A stretch of 64,000 nt of DNA from Bacteroidales bacterium. GTDB lineage: Bacteria > Bacteroidota > Bacteroidia > Bacteroidales > UBA1402. Within the stretch, counting starts at the first letter, position 1. Each line of letters opens with the position of its first letter. The translations under genes were made by a program, and so were the position numbers. The DNA is taken from positions 186,537 to 250,536 of the forward strand of contig JAQVXI010000001.1 of the NCBI GenBank assembly GCA_028709215.1. Direction: 5' to 3'. Shown one piece after another: positions 17,277-26,771 of the stretch. Under the pieces are notes generated by a model. That model was not told where the DNA came from, ran no database searches, and worked only from the letters and a program-made list of their open reading frames with translations.

Positions 17277-19034
17277 ATGAGAAAGACGTACTTAGTATTA
17301 TTGTTTGTCCTAGTTGCTTTTCATTCTTCCTTCGCTCAGCAACTTGATTCTACGATTACCAACGATGTGTTTTGGTATACGACAAAAGGAAATCCGATTT
17401 ATAGTCAGGGAGGGGGAATTTTCCGGTTGCCGGATCCGGCAACCGGTGAAGAACATTATTATTGGTACGGGGTGCACTATCAGGGTGCCGAGGAATATCT
17501 GAAAAGCCCGTTGAAGAAGTCGTCAAATACGGGTTTTGTTTCGGTCACTTGTTATAAATCGGATGATTTGGTCCATTGGACATTTGTTAGCGACGTATTG
17601 ACGTCTGCCTCATTCAACGGATATGGTTGGCCTTGGTGGTTGGGGCGGTTGGGGGTTGCCTACGTGCCAGAAGCAAAGAAATATGCCTTGTTCGTTCAGT
17701 ATAATAGCAGCGTGTTGGTTGCGTTGTGCAGTACGCCGACCGGATCGTTTGTTTATCACGATGCCATCGATATGACTTCACGTATTGGGACTTCGAATAC
17801 AGGAGACCAAACGGTGTTTACGGACGATAACGGCAAATCGTATCTGGTCTATTCGTACGGAAGTGGACGTTCACGTATTTATCTTTCAGAGATTGGTGTC
17901 AAGGACAATAAGGTGACTTTGCTGGATTGTATACAGATATATAAGGGTTCGGGCAGGGAAGGGAATTGTATGTTTAAATACAAAGGCAAATATTATGTCT
18001 GTGCTTCGGATCTGTATGGTTGGAATTCGTCCAACGTATATTTCCTTGAATCAAACAGTATTTATGGACCGTACACACCGGCCAATAGCATGAAGGTGAT
18101 GGCCGGTTCGGGGATGGATTATGGTCATGTGACGCAAACGGGTTTCTTTTATACGGTCAAAGGTACGAAGGAAGAAACAGTCATCTATTGTGGAGACCGA
18201 TGGGCCGATTTTGCCGGAAACGGGAACGGATATAATCAATGGTGTCCTTTGTCTTTTGTCCATGGAGAACCGTATTTTAACTCACTTAGTCAATGGGTTC
18301 TCAATGAAGAAACCGGAGAATGGAAAGTTGGATCAAATAATAATTACGCGCTAAACGGGAGTTTTGAAGCCGATCGTGTGAACATACCGAGTGGCAAGAA
18401 GCCTGTGCAGGATTTTTTAAGAGGTTGGACAACCCGAGTGGTTAAAGGCAATTCGGTCGCAGTAGGTTCGGTGGATTCACCCGTGTTGAATGCGTCCAAT
18501 TCAAGTACGGATCGTGCCGTTGTTATTGGCAATCACTGTCTGAATATTACGGATAAAGTGGACTTTAAGCGTACGGTTTATCAACAAGTAACGTCCAGTC
18601 CCAATGTACCTCTACCCGATGGAAAGTATACGTTGTCTGCCATGTTTAAGAGTGGAAGTTTTTTTGACCAATTGTATGTGTATGCAGTAAGCGATAACAC
18701 AAAACAGAAGGTGGATGTGCCGTTTTCGGATGGAGAATGGCATCGGGTAACGTTGAAGGATGTCGTTGTAAAAGGTGGGGCAGCCGAGATTGGTTTTGAG
18801 GCGGAGGCAGTAGCCAATTCCTGGTGCAGGATTGATGATGTGCATTTTGTGCGAACCGGTGATCTGGATGATCCGACCGATTTGAAGAAGCTTACCCTAC
18901 TAACGGATGTGGGTGCGCAAAAAGCGTATTATTTACCGAACGGCATGCGGACACAAAGCCTGCAAAAAGGATTGAACATTGTTCGGTACATGCAGAATGG
19001 CAGGGTATTGACATCAAAGATCTTTAATAAATAA
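17277..19034 (+). CDS. Exported GH43-like glycosidase with C-terminal carbohydrate-binding-like domain
   Basis: A 585-residue protein with a signal peptide (MRKTYLVLLFVLVAFHSSFA). Residues about 30-350 look like the five-bladed propeller of family GH43, close to the subfamilies with NPIxAHGGGI: here GNPIYSQGGGIFRLPDP, then HYYWYGVHYQG, YKSDDLVHWTFVSDVL, SRIYLSE and EGNCMFKYKGKYYVCASD. Residues about 365-530 form a beta-sandwich like a CBM4/CBM22 module (NGSFEADRV start, WCRIDDVHFV end). The last 35 residues (YLPNGMRTQSL, SKIFNK) may be a short sorting tail. Substrate is not readable; arabinan, xylan or galactan side chains are typical for the family. Co-transcribed with the CE7 gene (2-base gap). 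Confidence 0.75.
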   Translation: MRKTYLVLLFVLVAFHSSFAQQLDSTITNDVFWYTTKGNPIYSQGGGIFRLPDPATGEEHYYWYGVHYQGAEEYLKSPLKKSSNTGFVSVTCYKSDDLVHWTFVSDVLTSASFNGYGWPWWLGRLGVAYVPEAKKYALFVQYNSSVLVALCSTPTGSFVYHDAIDMTSRIGTSNTGDQTVFTDDNGKSYLVYSYGSGRSRIYLSEIGVKDNKVTLLDCIQIYKGSGREGNCMFKYKGKYYVCASDLYGWNSSNVYFLESNSIYGPYTPANSMKVMAGSGMDYGHVTQTGFFYTVKGTKEETVIYCGDRWADFAGNGNGYNQWCPLSFVHGEPYFNSLSQWVLNEETGEWKVGSNNNYALNGSFEADRVNIPSGKKPVQDFLRGWTTRVVKGNSVAVGSVDSPVLNASNSSTDRAVVIGNHCLNITDKVDFKRTVYQQVTSSPNVPLPDGKYTLSAMFKSGSFFDQLYVYAVSDNTKQKVDVPFSDGEWHRVTLKDVVVKGGAAEIGFEAEAVANSWCRIDDVHFVRTGDLDDPTDLKKLTLLTDVGAQKAYYLPNGMRTQSLQKGLNIVRYMQNGRVLTSKIFNK

Positions 19035-19048
19035 AAGTTGTATGTGTT

Positions 19049-21418
19049 TTATTCCCCTTTCGGATGCGCTGCGGGGTATTCCGAAGGGGGAATGTTGTAT
19101 GCTTCCGAAAAGCATCGTGTAAAATACCCGGAATTGGAAAACCCGACCCGGTACATGACTTCTGCTACGGAAAAACGGCCTTTGGACAATAATAAAGCAG
19201 CCTTTTTCAAGCGCAAATCACGAATGTACGTGACGGTTGACATGCCTGTTGTCGCTTTGATTTTTCGATAGAGTTGCTTTTCTGTAACCCCACTGAGTTT
19301 GCTGAGCATTTGAACATTGAGGTTCGGGTCTGAAATGCGCGCTTCGATGAGTTTCGTAATCCTTAATACGAATTTCTCGTCATCGGAAAGAATGTTTTCT
19401 TCATCGGATTGAGCCTGCATACGGATTCTTAACTGATTGGAAAGGCACTCTTTTTCATGGAGAAGGGTGCGATGTGATGCACGTTCTTGTTTTAGCTTTT
19501 TCTTTTGTTGCAGATACCGGTAGATTCCCAACGAGAGGGCAAGGCACGTCAGTAGGTATGCTAACTTTGCCAGGGTTGATTTATACCAGGGGGCTTTGAT
19601 CACAAGTTTGAGGCAGGGTCTGTTTTGTTTTGTGTTTTCTGAGAGAAGCGTAAGCGTATGTGTTCCACTCCTGATATTTGACAAACGGATGGATTGTGTT
19701 GTGGATGGGATGGGCATTTCTGTCGCTCCGTTGAGTTGATACCGTTGTCCGGTAGATGAAATACCCGAATAACTAAAATCGGAAAGCAAGATTTCGATCC
19801 ATGCATCCTGAGGTTCGAAAACGATTTTCCCCAGTTTAATATCGTTATGGTTTACATATCGATTCGGATGGATGCGTATATCCGTAATCTGCCATGGATG
19901 TAGGGCGTTACGTACCTTCCATTGCCTGGTATCCAGCAGTGCGAAGCGATCGGTTCCACCCAGTAAAACCAAGCCGGTTCCCGGTTCGGAATAGGCAGAA
20001 AGGAAGCTGTCGGTCAGTCCATACTGTTTAAGTAGCCTTTTTCCGTTGTTGTTTTCTGCTGCCTGTGTTTCTTTTAGCTGAGTGCCTATTACGGTTGCGG
20101 TATGTGTTTCAAAATGCGGTTCAATGGTGTAAGTGGCAGTATATGTAGCTATTTGTAGTTGGTTGTCGTTGATTTCACGAATGTTGTATACCCAGTTGTT
20201 TGGATCTTCCTGAATGTATATGGGTTCAAATTGCCTGGTTTTTTCGTTGTGGATCATTAGGCCCATATCACCACCAATCAGAATGTTGCCTTTGCTGTCT
20301 TCAATGATGCACCGTAAGCGGTTGTGGGGTAGAGGAAAGTGGGCATCGTTCATTTGGTACCAACGATATTCCTGTCGTTTGCTTCCGAACCGCTCGATGC
20401 AAAGGATACCATCGGATCCTCCCATCCAAAGCCGTTTCTTTTGATCCGTATATACACAAAAAAACTGATTGCCACGTCCTTCACCCGTAAGGGATGGCAG
20501 GTCATGGATTTTTAGTATTGGATTGTTGTGTGCAAGGGAAAGTCCGCTGTTTGTGCCGATCCACAGGTTTTGATCTTGATCCCGAAAGAAACTCCAGACT
20601 GCATTTCCGGCCAATGAATTTGTTCGTCTGGCATCGTGTGTAATATGACTGATTTGCAGCATGGAGTCCAGAAGGTACAGGCCGTTATCCGTTCCAATCA
20701 GTAGGTTGCCAGTCGGGTCGGATTGCAGGGCTTTTACGACAGGCATGGGAATGTGATGCGTTATTTTATCCGTTGCCTGGTTCCAGGCTATCAAATGACT
20801 GGCTGTTCCGATCCAGAGTGTCGAGTCTTGGGGCATGGTGAGAAGAGATGTGACGTATGTGCTGTTTTTCACAATCTTTTCAAATTGTTTTTTTGTATGG
20901 GAGTAACGAAATACGGCATTCCTTGTGCCTATGTAGACATATGCTTCGTCGTAGGCCAATGAAGTGATTCCATCGATGTTAGCAGGCATTTTTTTGCCAT
21001 TGATATACAGTCCGGTTTCTGTGGCCACCCAAAGAGTTCCCCGTATACGTGCAATGTCGTTGATGGGTTCGTTGATGGCGTACGTCAATGGTTTTAGTTC
21101 TAGTTTGTTGCGTTTGAAGGAACTGATGCCGGAGTTGCTTCCGATCAAGATGGAATCACCATCGATCAGAAGGCTATTGTAACTGTTTTGAAAGGACTCC
21201 GTTCGTTGAATCAGGTGATATCCGTCGTAACTGAAGAGCCCGTTTTCGGTTCCCAGCCAAAGCATGCCGTCTTCTGTTTGATCGATGCTTCGGATGCAAA
21301 GATTTTGTGTTGCCTGCTCCAGGTTGTCAAACGAAGCATAATCCTGTGTCCATGCGTTCTCTGTTTGCAGACACCACAATAAGGCGATGCCTATTCGGAG
21401 GTATGGTTGTGTTTTCAT
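19049..21418 (-). CDS. Membrane-spanning propeller sensor with AraC DNA-binding domain, no kinase
   Basis: A 789-residue regulator from MKTQPYLRIG. After a signal peptide come about 12-14 propeller repeats of the Reg_prop type (for example DGMLWLGTENGLFSYDG, QNLWIGTNSGLSL, KGNILIGGDMGL), then a Y_Y_Y-like domain, one membrane helix (LAYLLTCLALSLGIYRYL, near residue 640), a coiled segment, and an AraC domain (VQMLSKLSGVTEKQLYRKIK, FSVAEVMYRVGFSNSGYFTR). Classical hybrid two-component systems have a histidine kinase and receiver between membrane and HTH; both are absent here. It therefore probably senses a periplasmic sugar and acts directly on DNA from the membrane. It faces the CE7/GH43 pair, its likely target. 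Confidence 0.85.
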   Translation of the reverse strand: MKTQPYLRIGIALLWCLQTENAWTQDYASFDNLEQATQNLCIRSIDQTEDGMLWLGTENGLFSYDGYHLIQRTESFQNSYNSLLIDGDSILIGSNSGISSFKRNKLELKPLTYAINEPINDIARIRGTLWVATETGLYINGKKMPANIDGITSLAYDEAYVYIGTRNAVFRYSHTKKQFEKIVKNSTYVTSLLTMPQDSTLWIGTASHLIAWNQATDKITHHIPMPVVKALQSDPTGNLLIGTDNGLYLLDSMLQISHITHDARRTNSLAGNAVWSFFRDQDQNLWIGTNSGLSLAHNNPILKIHDLPSLTGEGRGNQFFCVYTDQKKRLWMGGSDGILCIERFGSKRQEYRWYQMNDAHFPLPHNRLRCIIEDSKGNILIGGDMGLMIHNEKTRQFEPIYIQEDPNNWVYNIREINDNQLQIATYTATYTIEPHFETHTATVIGTQLKETQAAENNNGKRLLKQYGLTDSFLSAYSEPGTGLVLLGGTDRFALLDTRQWKVRNALHPWQITDIRIHPNRYVNHNDIKLGKIVFEPQDAWIEILLSDFSYSGISSTGQRYQLNGATEMPIPSTTQSIRLSNIRSGTHTLTLLSENTKQNRPCLKLVIKAPWYKSTLAKLAYLLTCLALSLGIYRYLQQKKKLKQERASHRTLLHEKECLSNQLRIRMQAQSDEENILSDDEKFVLRITKLIEARISDPNLNVQMLSKLSGVTEKQLYRKIKATTGMSTVTYIRDLRLKKAALLLSKGRFSVAEVMYRVGFSNSGYFTRCFSEAYNIPPSEYPAAHPKGE

Positions 21419-21526
21419 GTTTGAATGTGTAGGCGGTTGTATGTACGGCGCGAAAATAGCGAATCCCAATTCTTTGAACCATCGGAAAAAGTTGTTCGAT
21501 CTCAAATATATACTTCTGTTATCGAT

Positions 21527-22918
21527 TTATTTCCCAATACAGAAATGCTGAAAGATGTTGCCGAGGACTTCGTCGGTCGTGATTGTTCCGGTGATTTGAC
21601 CCAGATAATGGATGCATTCGCGTAAGTCCTGCGAAAGAAACTCGCCCGATTGCTGATCGAGCAATCCCTGATGTACGCGCTGTATGGCTTCGAGTGCAGC
21701 GGAGAGTGCCTCGTAATGGCGCAGGTTGGTAATGACCACATCCTGTCGATGCAGGTCAGGCAAACCGGCGCGTTCCAACAACAGGGCACGCAAGACATCC
21801 AGGTTTTGGTTCTGCTTGGCCGATATGTGCAGACGATGCTTGGAATAGGGCAGAAAGAGCTGATCCAAGACTTTTTGCTCGTCTTTGCTGATCTTGTCCA
21901 TCTTGTTAAAAAGCACCATCAAGGTTTTGTCCTGTGTGCGGGGTACAATGCGGTTGGCCATCCATTCGATGTGCTCGTTGACGCAGGTCGCATCGATGAG
22001 CCATAGGACAATGCTCGCTTGTTCGATTTTCTGATAGGTGCGTTCGATGCCCAGTTGCTCGATTTGATCCTGGGTCTCACGGATTCCGGCGGTGTCGATA
22101 AATCGAAACGTAAACCCGCCGATGTGTGTGGTGTCTTCGATGACGTCTCGGGTGGTGCCGTGAATGTTGGAAACGATGGCCTTTTCCTCGTTGAGCAAAC
22201 GGTTGAGCAGGGTAGACTTACCGGCATTGGTTTCACCGACAATGGCTACGGGAATGCCGTTTTTGATGGCGTTGCCCAGACGAAACGAATCAGTGAGCTT
22301 GCGTAAGGATTTTTCCAGGTTGACGCTGCGTTCCAACAGTGCTTTGCGGTCGGCAAACTCAACTTCTTCTTCACTGAAATCCAATTCCAGTTCAATCAAC
22401 GAAACAAAGTGCAACAAATCGGCACGGAGTCGTCCCAATTCTTTGGAAACGCCTCCCCGCATTTGCTGCATGGCCAGACGGTGGTTGGCCGCTGAAGTGG
22501 ATGCAATCAAATCGGCAACGGCTTCCGCTTGGGCCAGATCCATTTTGCCATTGGCAAAGGCACGGCGGGTGAATTCACCGGGCTCGGCCATGCGACAGCC
22601 GGCTTCCAGGAGTAGACGAATGATTTTTTGCTGGATGTAGGTGGATCCGTGGCAGGAAAACTCGACCACGTCTTCACCGGTAAAGGAGTGTGGATTGCGG
22701 AAAAGGGTTGCTACGACTTCATCCACAATCGTTTCTTTTTCAACGATGCGTCCAAACAAGGCTGTATGGCTTTCTTGCGTGATCAGGGATTTGTCTTTGC
22801 CGGCAGGACGAAACAGTTGGTCTGCAATCGGAAAAGCTTGTGCACCCGAAAGTCGTATTACGGCAATAGCCCCTGCGCCCGGGGCTGTAGCGATGGCGCA
22901 GATGGTTTCTTTGTTCAT
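21527..22918 (-). CDS. mnmE: tRNA uridine-34 modification GTPase MnmE
   Basis: A full-length 463-residue MnmE. The N-terminal tetrahydrofolate-binding domain starts ETICAIATAPGAGAIAVIRLSG. The G domain has G1 GETNAGKST, the switch TTRDV, DTAG, and NKMD for guanine specificity. The protein ends in the required CIGK motif, whose cysteine is essential. With MnmG it installs the 5-carboxymethylaminomethyl group (or its relatives) at the wobble uridine of certain tRNAs. It lies 10 bases downstream of the nucleoside phosphorylase gene, with which it may be co-transcribed. Confidence 0.97.
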   Translation of the reverse strand: MNKETICAIATAPGAGAIAVIRLSGAQAFPIADQLFRPAGKDKSLITQESHTALFGRIVEKETIVDEVVATLFRNPHSFTGEDVVEFSCHGSTYIQQKIIRLLLEAGCRMAEPGEFTRRAFANGKMDLAQAEAVADLIASTSAANHRLAMQQMRGGVSKELGRLRADLLHFVSLIELELDFSEEEVEFADRKALLERSVNLEKSLRKLTDSFRLGNAIKNGIPVAIVGETNAGKSTLLNRLLNEEKAIVSNIHGTTRDVIEDTTHIGGFTFRFIDTAGIRETQDQIEQLGIERTYQKIEQASIVLWLIDATCVNEHIEWMANRIVPRTQDKTLMVLFNKMDKISKDEQKVLDQLFLPYSKHRLHISAKQNQNLDVLRALLLERAGLPDLHRQDVVITNLRHYEALSAALEAIQRVHQGLLDQQSGEFLSQDLRECIHYLGQITGTITTDEVLGNIFQHFCIGK

Positions 22919-22928
22919 AAGCTTTTGG

Positions 22929-23798
22929 TTAAAGGCGATCCAGCACGTTTTGAATCAGATTACGCATCGCCGTTTGATAATCCGTTTTGGCTTCACCGGC
23001 AAAACGGTTGGCAATGACCACACAGACGGTCATGGCTTGGTGTCCCAGTAAGGCTCCCAGGCCGGCTACCGCCGCACTTTCCATTTCGTAGTTGGTGATG
23101 CGGAGGGATCCGTAGCGAAACGATCGCAACAGGGAATTGATGTCTTTTTTTGCCAAATCGCAGCGCAGCGTACGTCCTTGTGGACCGTAAAATCCATTGG
23201 CTGTAATGGTTACACCCCGCATCATGTCTTTGCGACCGATCTGTTGTACCAACGCCGGATCGGCTGTTACGACATAGGGATGATTCAGTGGTGAGGTCCA
23301 CTGTTGCTGTGCAACGAAGGCGTTTTCAAAGCCCATATCCCGAATCTGCTCGTTGCCTTCGTAAAAATAAATCAGGCCGTCAAGACCCAGCGATTTTTCA
23401 GAAATAAGGAAACTTCCTACCGGTATATCCGGTTGCAAGCCTCCGCACGTTCCGATCCGGATCAGGCGCAGGGAGGTCTTCTCAGACTTCTCCCGGCGCG
23501 TATCCAAATCAATGTTTACCAGCGCATCCAGCTCGTTGAGTACAATGTCGATGTTGTCTGTCCCGATGCCGGTGGCGACCACCGAAATCCGTTTTTGGCG
23601 GTAGTATCCGGTAACGGTTACAAACTCTCGATTTTGTACCCGGTGCTCAATGGAATCCATGTAGCCGGCAATCAAATCCACCCGACCCGGATCGCCGACC
23701 AACAACACGGTGTTGGCGAGCTGCTTGGGCTTCAGATGGAGATGAAAAATACTGCCGTCGGCATTTATGATGAGCTCTGAGTCTGGAAAGTGTCGCAT
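22929..23798 (-). CDS. Nucleoside phosphorylase (uridine phosphorylase-like)
   Basis: A 289-residue member of the PNP_UDP_1 family. VLLVGDPGRVDLIAGYM is the phosphate-binding start, VVATGIGTDNIDIVLNEL and RIGTCGGLQPDIPVGSFLIS are the conserved central motifs, and YEMESAAVAGLGALLGH is the ribose/base-binding motif. These enzymes split nucleosides with phosphate into base and ribose 1-phosphate in salvage. It is slightly longer than bacterial uridine phosphorylase (about 250), as is usual in Bacteroidetes. Uridine is more likely than purine, but the base is not certain. Confidence 0.85.
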   Translation of the reverse strand: MRHFPDSELIINADGSIFHLHLKPKQLANTVLLVGDPGRVDLIAGYMDSIEHRVQNREFVTVTGYYRQKRISVVATGIGTDNIDIVLNELDALVNIDLDTRREKSEKTSLRLIRIGTCGGLQPDIPVGSFLISEKSLGLDGLIYFYEGNEQIRDMGFENAFVAQQQWTSPLNHPYVVTADPALVQQIGRKDMMRGVTITANGFYGPQGRTLRCDLAKKDINSLLRSFRYGSLRITNYEMESAAVAGLGALLGHQAMTVCVVIANRFAGEAKTDYQTAMRNLIQNVLDRL

Positions 23799-23818
23799 GT
23801 CACTACGTACGGTTAGGT

Positions 23819-24808
23819 TTATTTTTTGTCCGTTTTGGGTGCATTGGATGAAGATGGCTTGGCAATGGCGTCACGCATATTGGTGTCCGACTCAATGTTT
23901 TTCATCTTATAATAGTCCATAATACCCAGGTTTCCGCTGCGGAAGGCTTCTGCCATGGCTTTGGGCACTTCGGCTTCGGCTTCGATGACCTTCGCACGTG
24001 CTTCCTGCGCTTTGGCTTTCATTTCCTGTTCCAGGGCTACGGCCATGGCACGACGTTCTTCGGCCTTGGCCTGAGCAATGTTTTTATCGGCATTGGCCTG
24101 ATCCATTTGCAATTCGGCACCGATGTTTTTACCCACGTCGATGTCGGCGATGTCAATGGAAAGGATTTCAAACGCCGTTCCGGCATCCAAACCTTTTTTG
24201 AGTACGACTTTCGAAATGGAATCCGGATTTTCCAGCACCGCTTTGTGGGTCGCTGCCGAACCGATTGCCGTCACAATCCCTTCACCGACACGGGCCAGGA
24301 TGGTTTCTTCACCGGCTCCACCGACCAACTGACGAATGTTTGCACGTACGGTTACACGGGCCTTGGCAATCAACTGAATCCCATCAATGGCTACGGCTGC
24401 AACCGGAGGGGTGTCAATCACTTTCGGGTTGACCGACATTTGAACGGCTTGAAAGACGTCGCGACCGGCCAGGTCGATGGCGGTTGCCATTTGGAAGGTC
24501 AATTCGATGTTGGCTTTTGAGGCAGAGACCAGCGAATGGACCACTTTCTCTACATGACCGCCGGCCAAATAATGCGCTTCGAGGTCGTCGCGCGTCAACG
24601 TTTTCAAGCCCGCTTTGTGTCCTTCAATCATGGCGTTTACAATGACGGAGGGCGGTACTTTACGGATGCGCATCAGAAACAACTGCAATAGTGAGATGTT
24701 TACGCCCGAAACTTTGGCAGAAAGCCAGAGGAAGAAGGGGATGTAGTAGAAAAATAAGATCACCAGTAAGATGATCAACGCAATGAGTAAGGTTGCAATC
24801 CAATCCAT
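23819..24808 (-). CDS. floA: Flotillin-like membrane-microdomain protein FloA
   Basis: A 329-residue protein of the FloA (YqfA, UPF0365) family. An N-terminal membrane hairpin ([20 protein letters not shown]) is followed by [20 protein letters not shown], the SPFH-like domain with [20 protein letters not shown], and an Ala/Glu-rich coiled coil ([20 protein letters not shown]). The length is typical. FloA scaffolds functional membrane microdomains. It is encoded 11 bases after the NfeD gene, the usual pairing. Confidence 0.95.
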   Translation of the reverse strand: MDWIATLLIALIILLVILFFYYIPFFLWLSAKVSGVNISLLQLFLMRIRKVPPSVIVNAMIEGHKAGLKTLTRDDLEAHYLAGGHVEKVVHSLVSASKANIELTFQMATAIDLAGRDVFQAVQMSVNPKVIDTPPVAAVAIDGIQLIAKARVTVRANIRQLVGGAGEETILARVGEGIVTAIGSAATHKAVLENPDSISKVVLKKGLDAGTAFEILSIDIADIDVGKNIGAELQMDQANADKNIAQAKAEERRAMAVALEQEMKAKAQEARAKVIEAEAEVPKAMAEAFRSGNLGIMDYYKMKNIESDTNMRDAIAKPSSSNAPKTDKK

Positions 24809-24819
24809 AATATTCGAAT

Positions 24820-25305
24820 TTAAAGTGAAGTTGATTCAGGAACTATTTTCTTGACGGTCACGTTGTTGTTGCTTACTTCAATGATTTCCACCTCGGTGTC
24901 TTCATCGATCATTTCGTTTTCGCTTTTGCCCTCGATGCTGTACCCGTTGATCAGAATCGTGCCCATGGGAGCCAGACGGGAGAGGGTTTTTCCCCGATCA
25001 CCGACCTGTACATGCGAACCTTTTAGCGGGTCAACATGCGATTCGATTTCCGTTTTGAGGGTCATGCGATCCAGTGTTTTGGATTTGTAAAACCAGTACA
25101 ATACACCGGCCAAGGCAACGGCCGAAATGCCAAATGTTGCTGTTCCGCCCGAACTTCCCCAATGTATGTATGCCATCACCACTCCGCCTGCCATACAACC
25201 AAATCCGGCAATGCCGGCGATGGAAATACCGGGTAGGAAATACACTTCCAAGACCATAAAAAAGATTCCAAGGAGAATCAGTCCAACGATAAACGCTACT
25301 TCCAT
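24820..25305 (-). CDS. NfeD-like membrane protein
   Basis: A 161-residue protein started at [10 protein letters not shown]; a start 13 codons earlier would place the promoter inside the gene. It has three or four membrane segments ([52 protein letters not shown]), then a soluble OB-fold domain ([35 protein letters not shown]). This is the short NfeD form without the ClpP-like protease. Such proteins work with flotillins, and floA follows after 11 bases. Confidence 0.88.
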   Translation of the reverse strand: MEVAFIVGLILLGIFFMVLEVYFLPGISIAGIAGFGCMAGGVVMAYIHWGSSGGTATFGISAVALAGVLYWFYKSKTLDRMTLKTEIESHVDPLKGSHVQVGDRGKTLSRLAPMGTILINGYSIEGKSENEMIDEDTEVEIIEVSNNNVTVKKIVPESTSL

Positions 25306-25341
25306 GTCGCGAAAATTTTTGGAAAGATACAGAAAAAAATA

Positions 25342-25349
25342 CAAACGTA
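25342..25349 (-). promoter_or_regulatory. Promoter -7 box for nfeD-floA
   Basis: Minus-strand TACGTTTG matches TAnnTTTG and lies about 37 bases before the chosen NfeD start. No clear -33 element was seen. Confidence 0.45.
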
Positions 25350-25363
25350 AGCTTTTTTAAGGC

Positions 25364-26770
25364 TTATTTTAAGCCTTCGGATATTTCCAGATTGCGTGCG
25401 TCCCGTTCCAGTTGTTCGACCTCCTGTTGCAACATAGGAAGCTGCTTTTCCAGGTCAAGAATGTCCTGTGTCAACGTGGCCCGCGTTGCATCGTCTGCTT
25501 GAGCGTAGCGTTTGCGCAATTGGGATAGGCGTTCCGTTTGCTCGTTGTATTGTTTGGAGCGTTCCCGGTAACGGATGTAAATCATTTTGGCTGTTTGCGA
25601 GCGAAACGAGTCGGCTGAATCGTAGTAGAAATTGTCTCGAATAAAAAAAAGCTCCCGTACGCTGTCCGATGTACTCGATGGATTGGGATTTACTGGGACA
25701 AGATCCTGTGATTCATCGATCCGGCTGCGGTCGATGTCGAGTATCTGTGCCAGTGCGACCCGTTCTTCCGGTGTTTTGTCTTTGTGTAAGACGGTCGTCT
25801 TGTTGGGAATGAAGGTATACAAGTAGACGGAGTCTCGGGGACAATTGCGATCGCTGGCAAGGTAGCCCCGATTGCGCAATTCATCGATGACCAGAAAATA
25901 ATCGTTCGCGGTGGAATTGAATGGTATATTCAGGCGATCGGGCAGGAAGTAACTGTTTGTGTTGGGGTTGGATCGGGTAACGTACAAATCCAGACCACCC
26001 AAACCGCCCGGACGATTGGATGCAAAATAAAACGTGGAGCCGTCCTGAAGAAAAAAGGGATTTAGATCATCCTGAAGGCTGTTGACCGGTTTTGGGAGCC
26101 GTTCCGGTTTACTCCAATAACCCAGTAGTTTGTGTTTGACAAATAGATCCAGACCGGCTGTATCGGTATGGGTCGCATAATAGCGGCGGTCATCTTTTTC
26201 AGGGGCGTACGTCATTCCTGTATGTGCACTGCTGTCCGGGTGTTCTGAGGTGAGGGCTTCGATGTGTCCCGATTCTTTGGACAGTCGGATGCGTTCAAAC
26301 AGCTCCGTTTTTGCCAGTTGGAGGCGATCGATAAACCGGATGTTTTCGATGCGCTCCAGTTGTTGTTGCAGGCGTTCAATCTCTGTTTGGAGTGCCTCCG
26401 CTCTTTGTTGATTCGCTTCGGATAAACGCTTGTTGGCACGATAGGTTTCCAAGGCTTCAGCGGCTTTTTCCGGCATCAGATCCCGATAATGAAGTACCGC
26501 CAAATAATAATCGGCATTTTGAACACGACGTGATTTGGCGTACTCCAACAGGGGTAATGCCGCCGAATGATCTCCGGTCTCCAGCAAACAAACCGCGTAC
26601 CAGTAGCTGATGCTGCCGTCACGTCGGTTTTTTTGATGTTCCCGTTCAAAAACAGGCAGCGCCAGCTCGTATTTTTCTTCCAAAAACCACGCCCTGGCCT
26701 GATCCAGTGATTGAGCATTGATCCGGCCGAGTAAGGTTGTCAGTAGGCATAAAAATACGAGTCGTTTCAT
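25364..26770 (-). CDS. Exported TPR and PD40-propeller protein
   Basis: A 468-residue protein with signal peptide MKRLVFLCLLTTLLGRINA. Residues 20-130 are TPR helices (ARAWFLEEKYELALPVFERE, ISYWYAVCLLETGDHSAALP). A short coiled coil follows, then PD40-type propeller blades (DDLNPFFLQDGSTFYFASNR with PGGLGGLDLYVTR, NDYFLVIDELRNRGYLASDR). The end is a long Gln/Glu-rich coiled coil. The TPR-PD40 order recalls PorE-like and OmpA-linked proteins of the T9SS, but the OmpA domain is missing, so I give no function. It is 1 base after serS and probably co-transcribed. Confidence 0.8.
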   Translation of the reverse strand: MKRLVFLCLLTTLLGRINAQSLDQARAWFLEEKYELALPVFEREHQKNRRDGSISYWYAVCLLETGDHSAALPLLEYAKSRRVQNADYYLAVLHYRDLMPEKAAEALETYRANKRLSEANQQRAEALQTEIERLQQQLERIENIRFIDRLQLAKTELFERIRLSKESGHIEALTSEHPDSSAHTGMTYAPEKDDRRYYATHTDTAGLDLFVKHKLLGYWSKPERLPKPVNSLQDDLNPFFLQDGSTFYFASNRPGGLGGLDLYVTRSNPNTNSYFLPDRLNIPFNSTANDYFLVIDELRNRGYLASDRNCPRDSVYLYTFIPNKTTVLHKDKTPEERVALAQILDIDRSRIDESQDLVPVNPNPSSTSDSVRELFFIRDNFYYDSADSFRSQTAKMIYIRYRERSKQYNEQTERLSQLRKRYAQADDATRATLTQDILDLEKQLPMLQQEVEQLERDARNLEISEGLK

Positions 26771-26771
26771 G

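Noticed and set aside
25359-25377. AAGGCTT/AAGCCTT hairpin as a terminator of the TPR-PD40 gene
   Set aside because: It overlaps the stop codon and no U-run follows on the minus strand.
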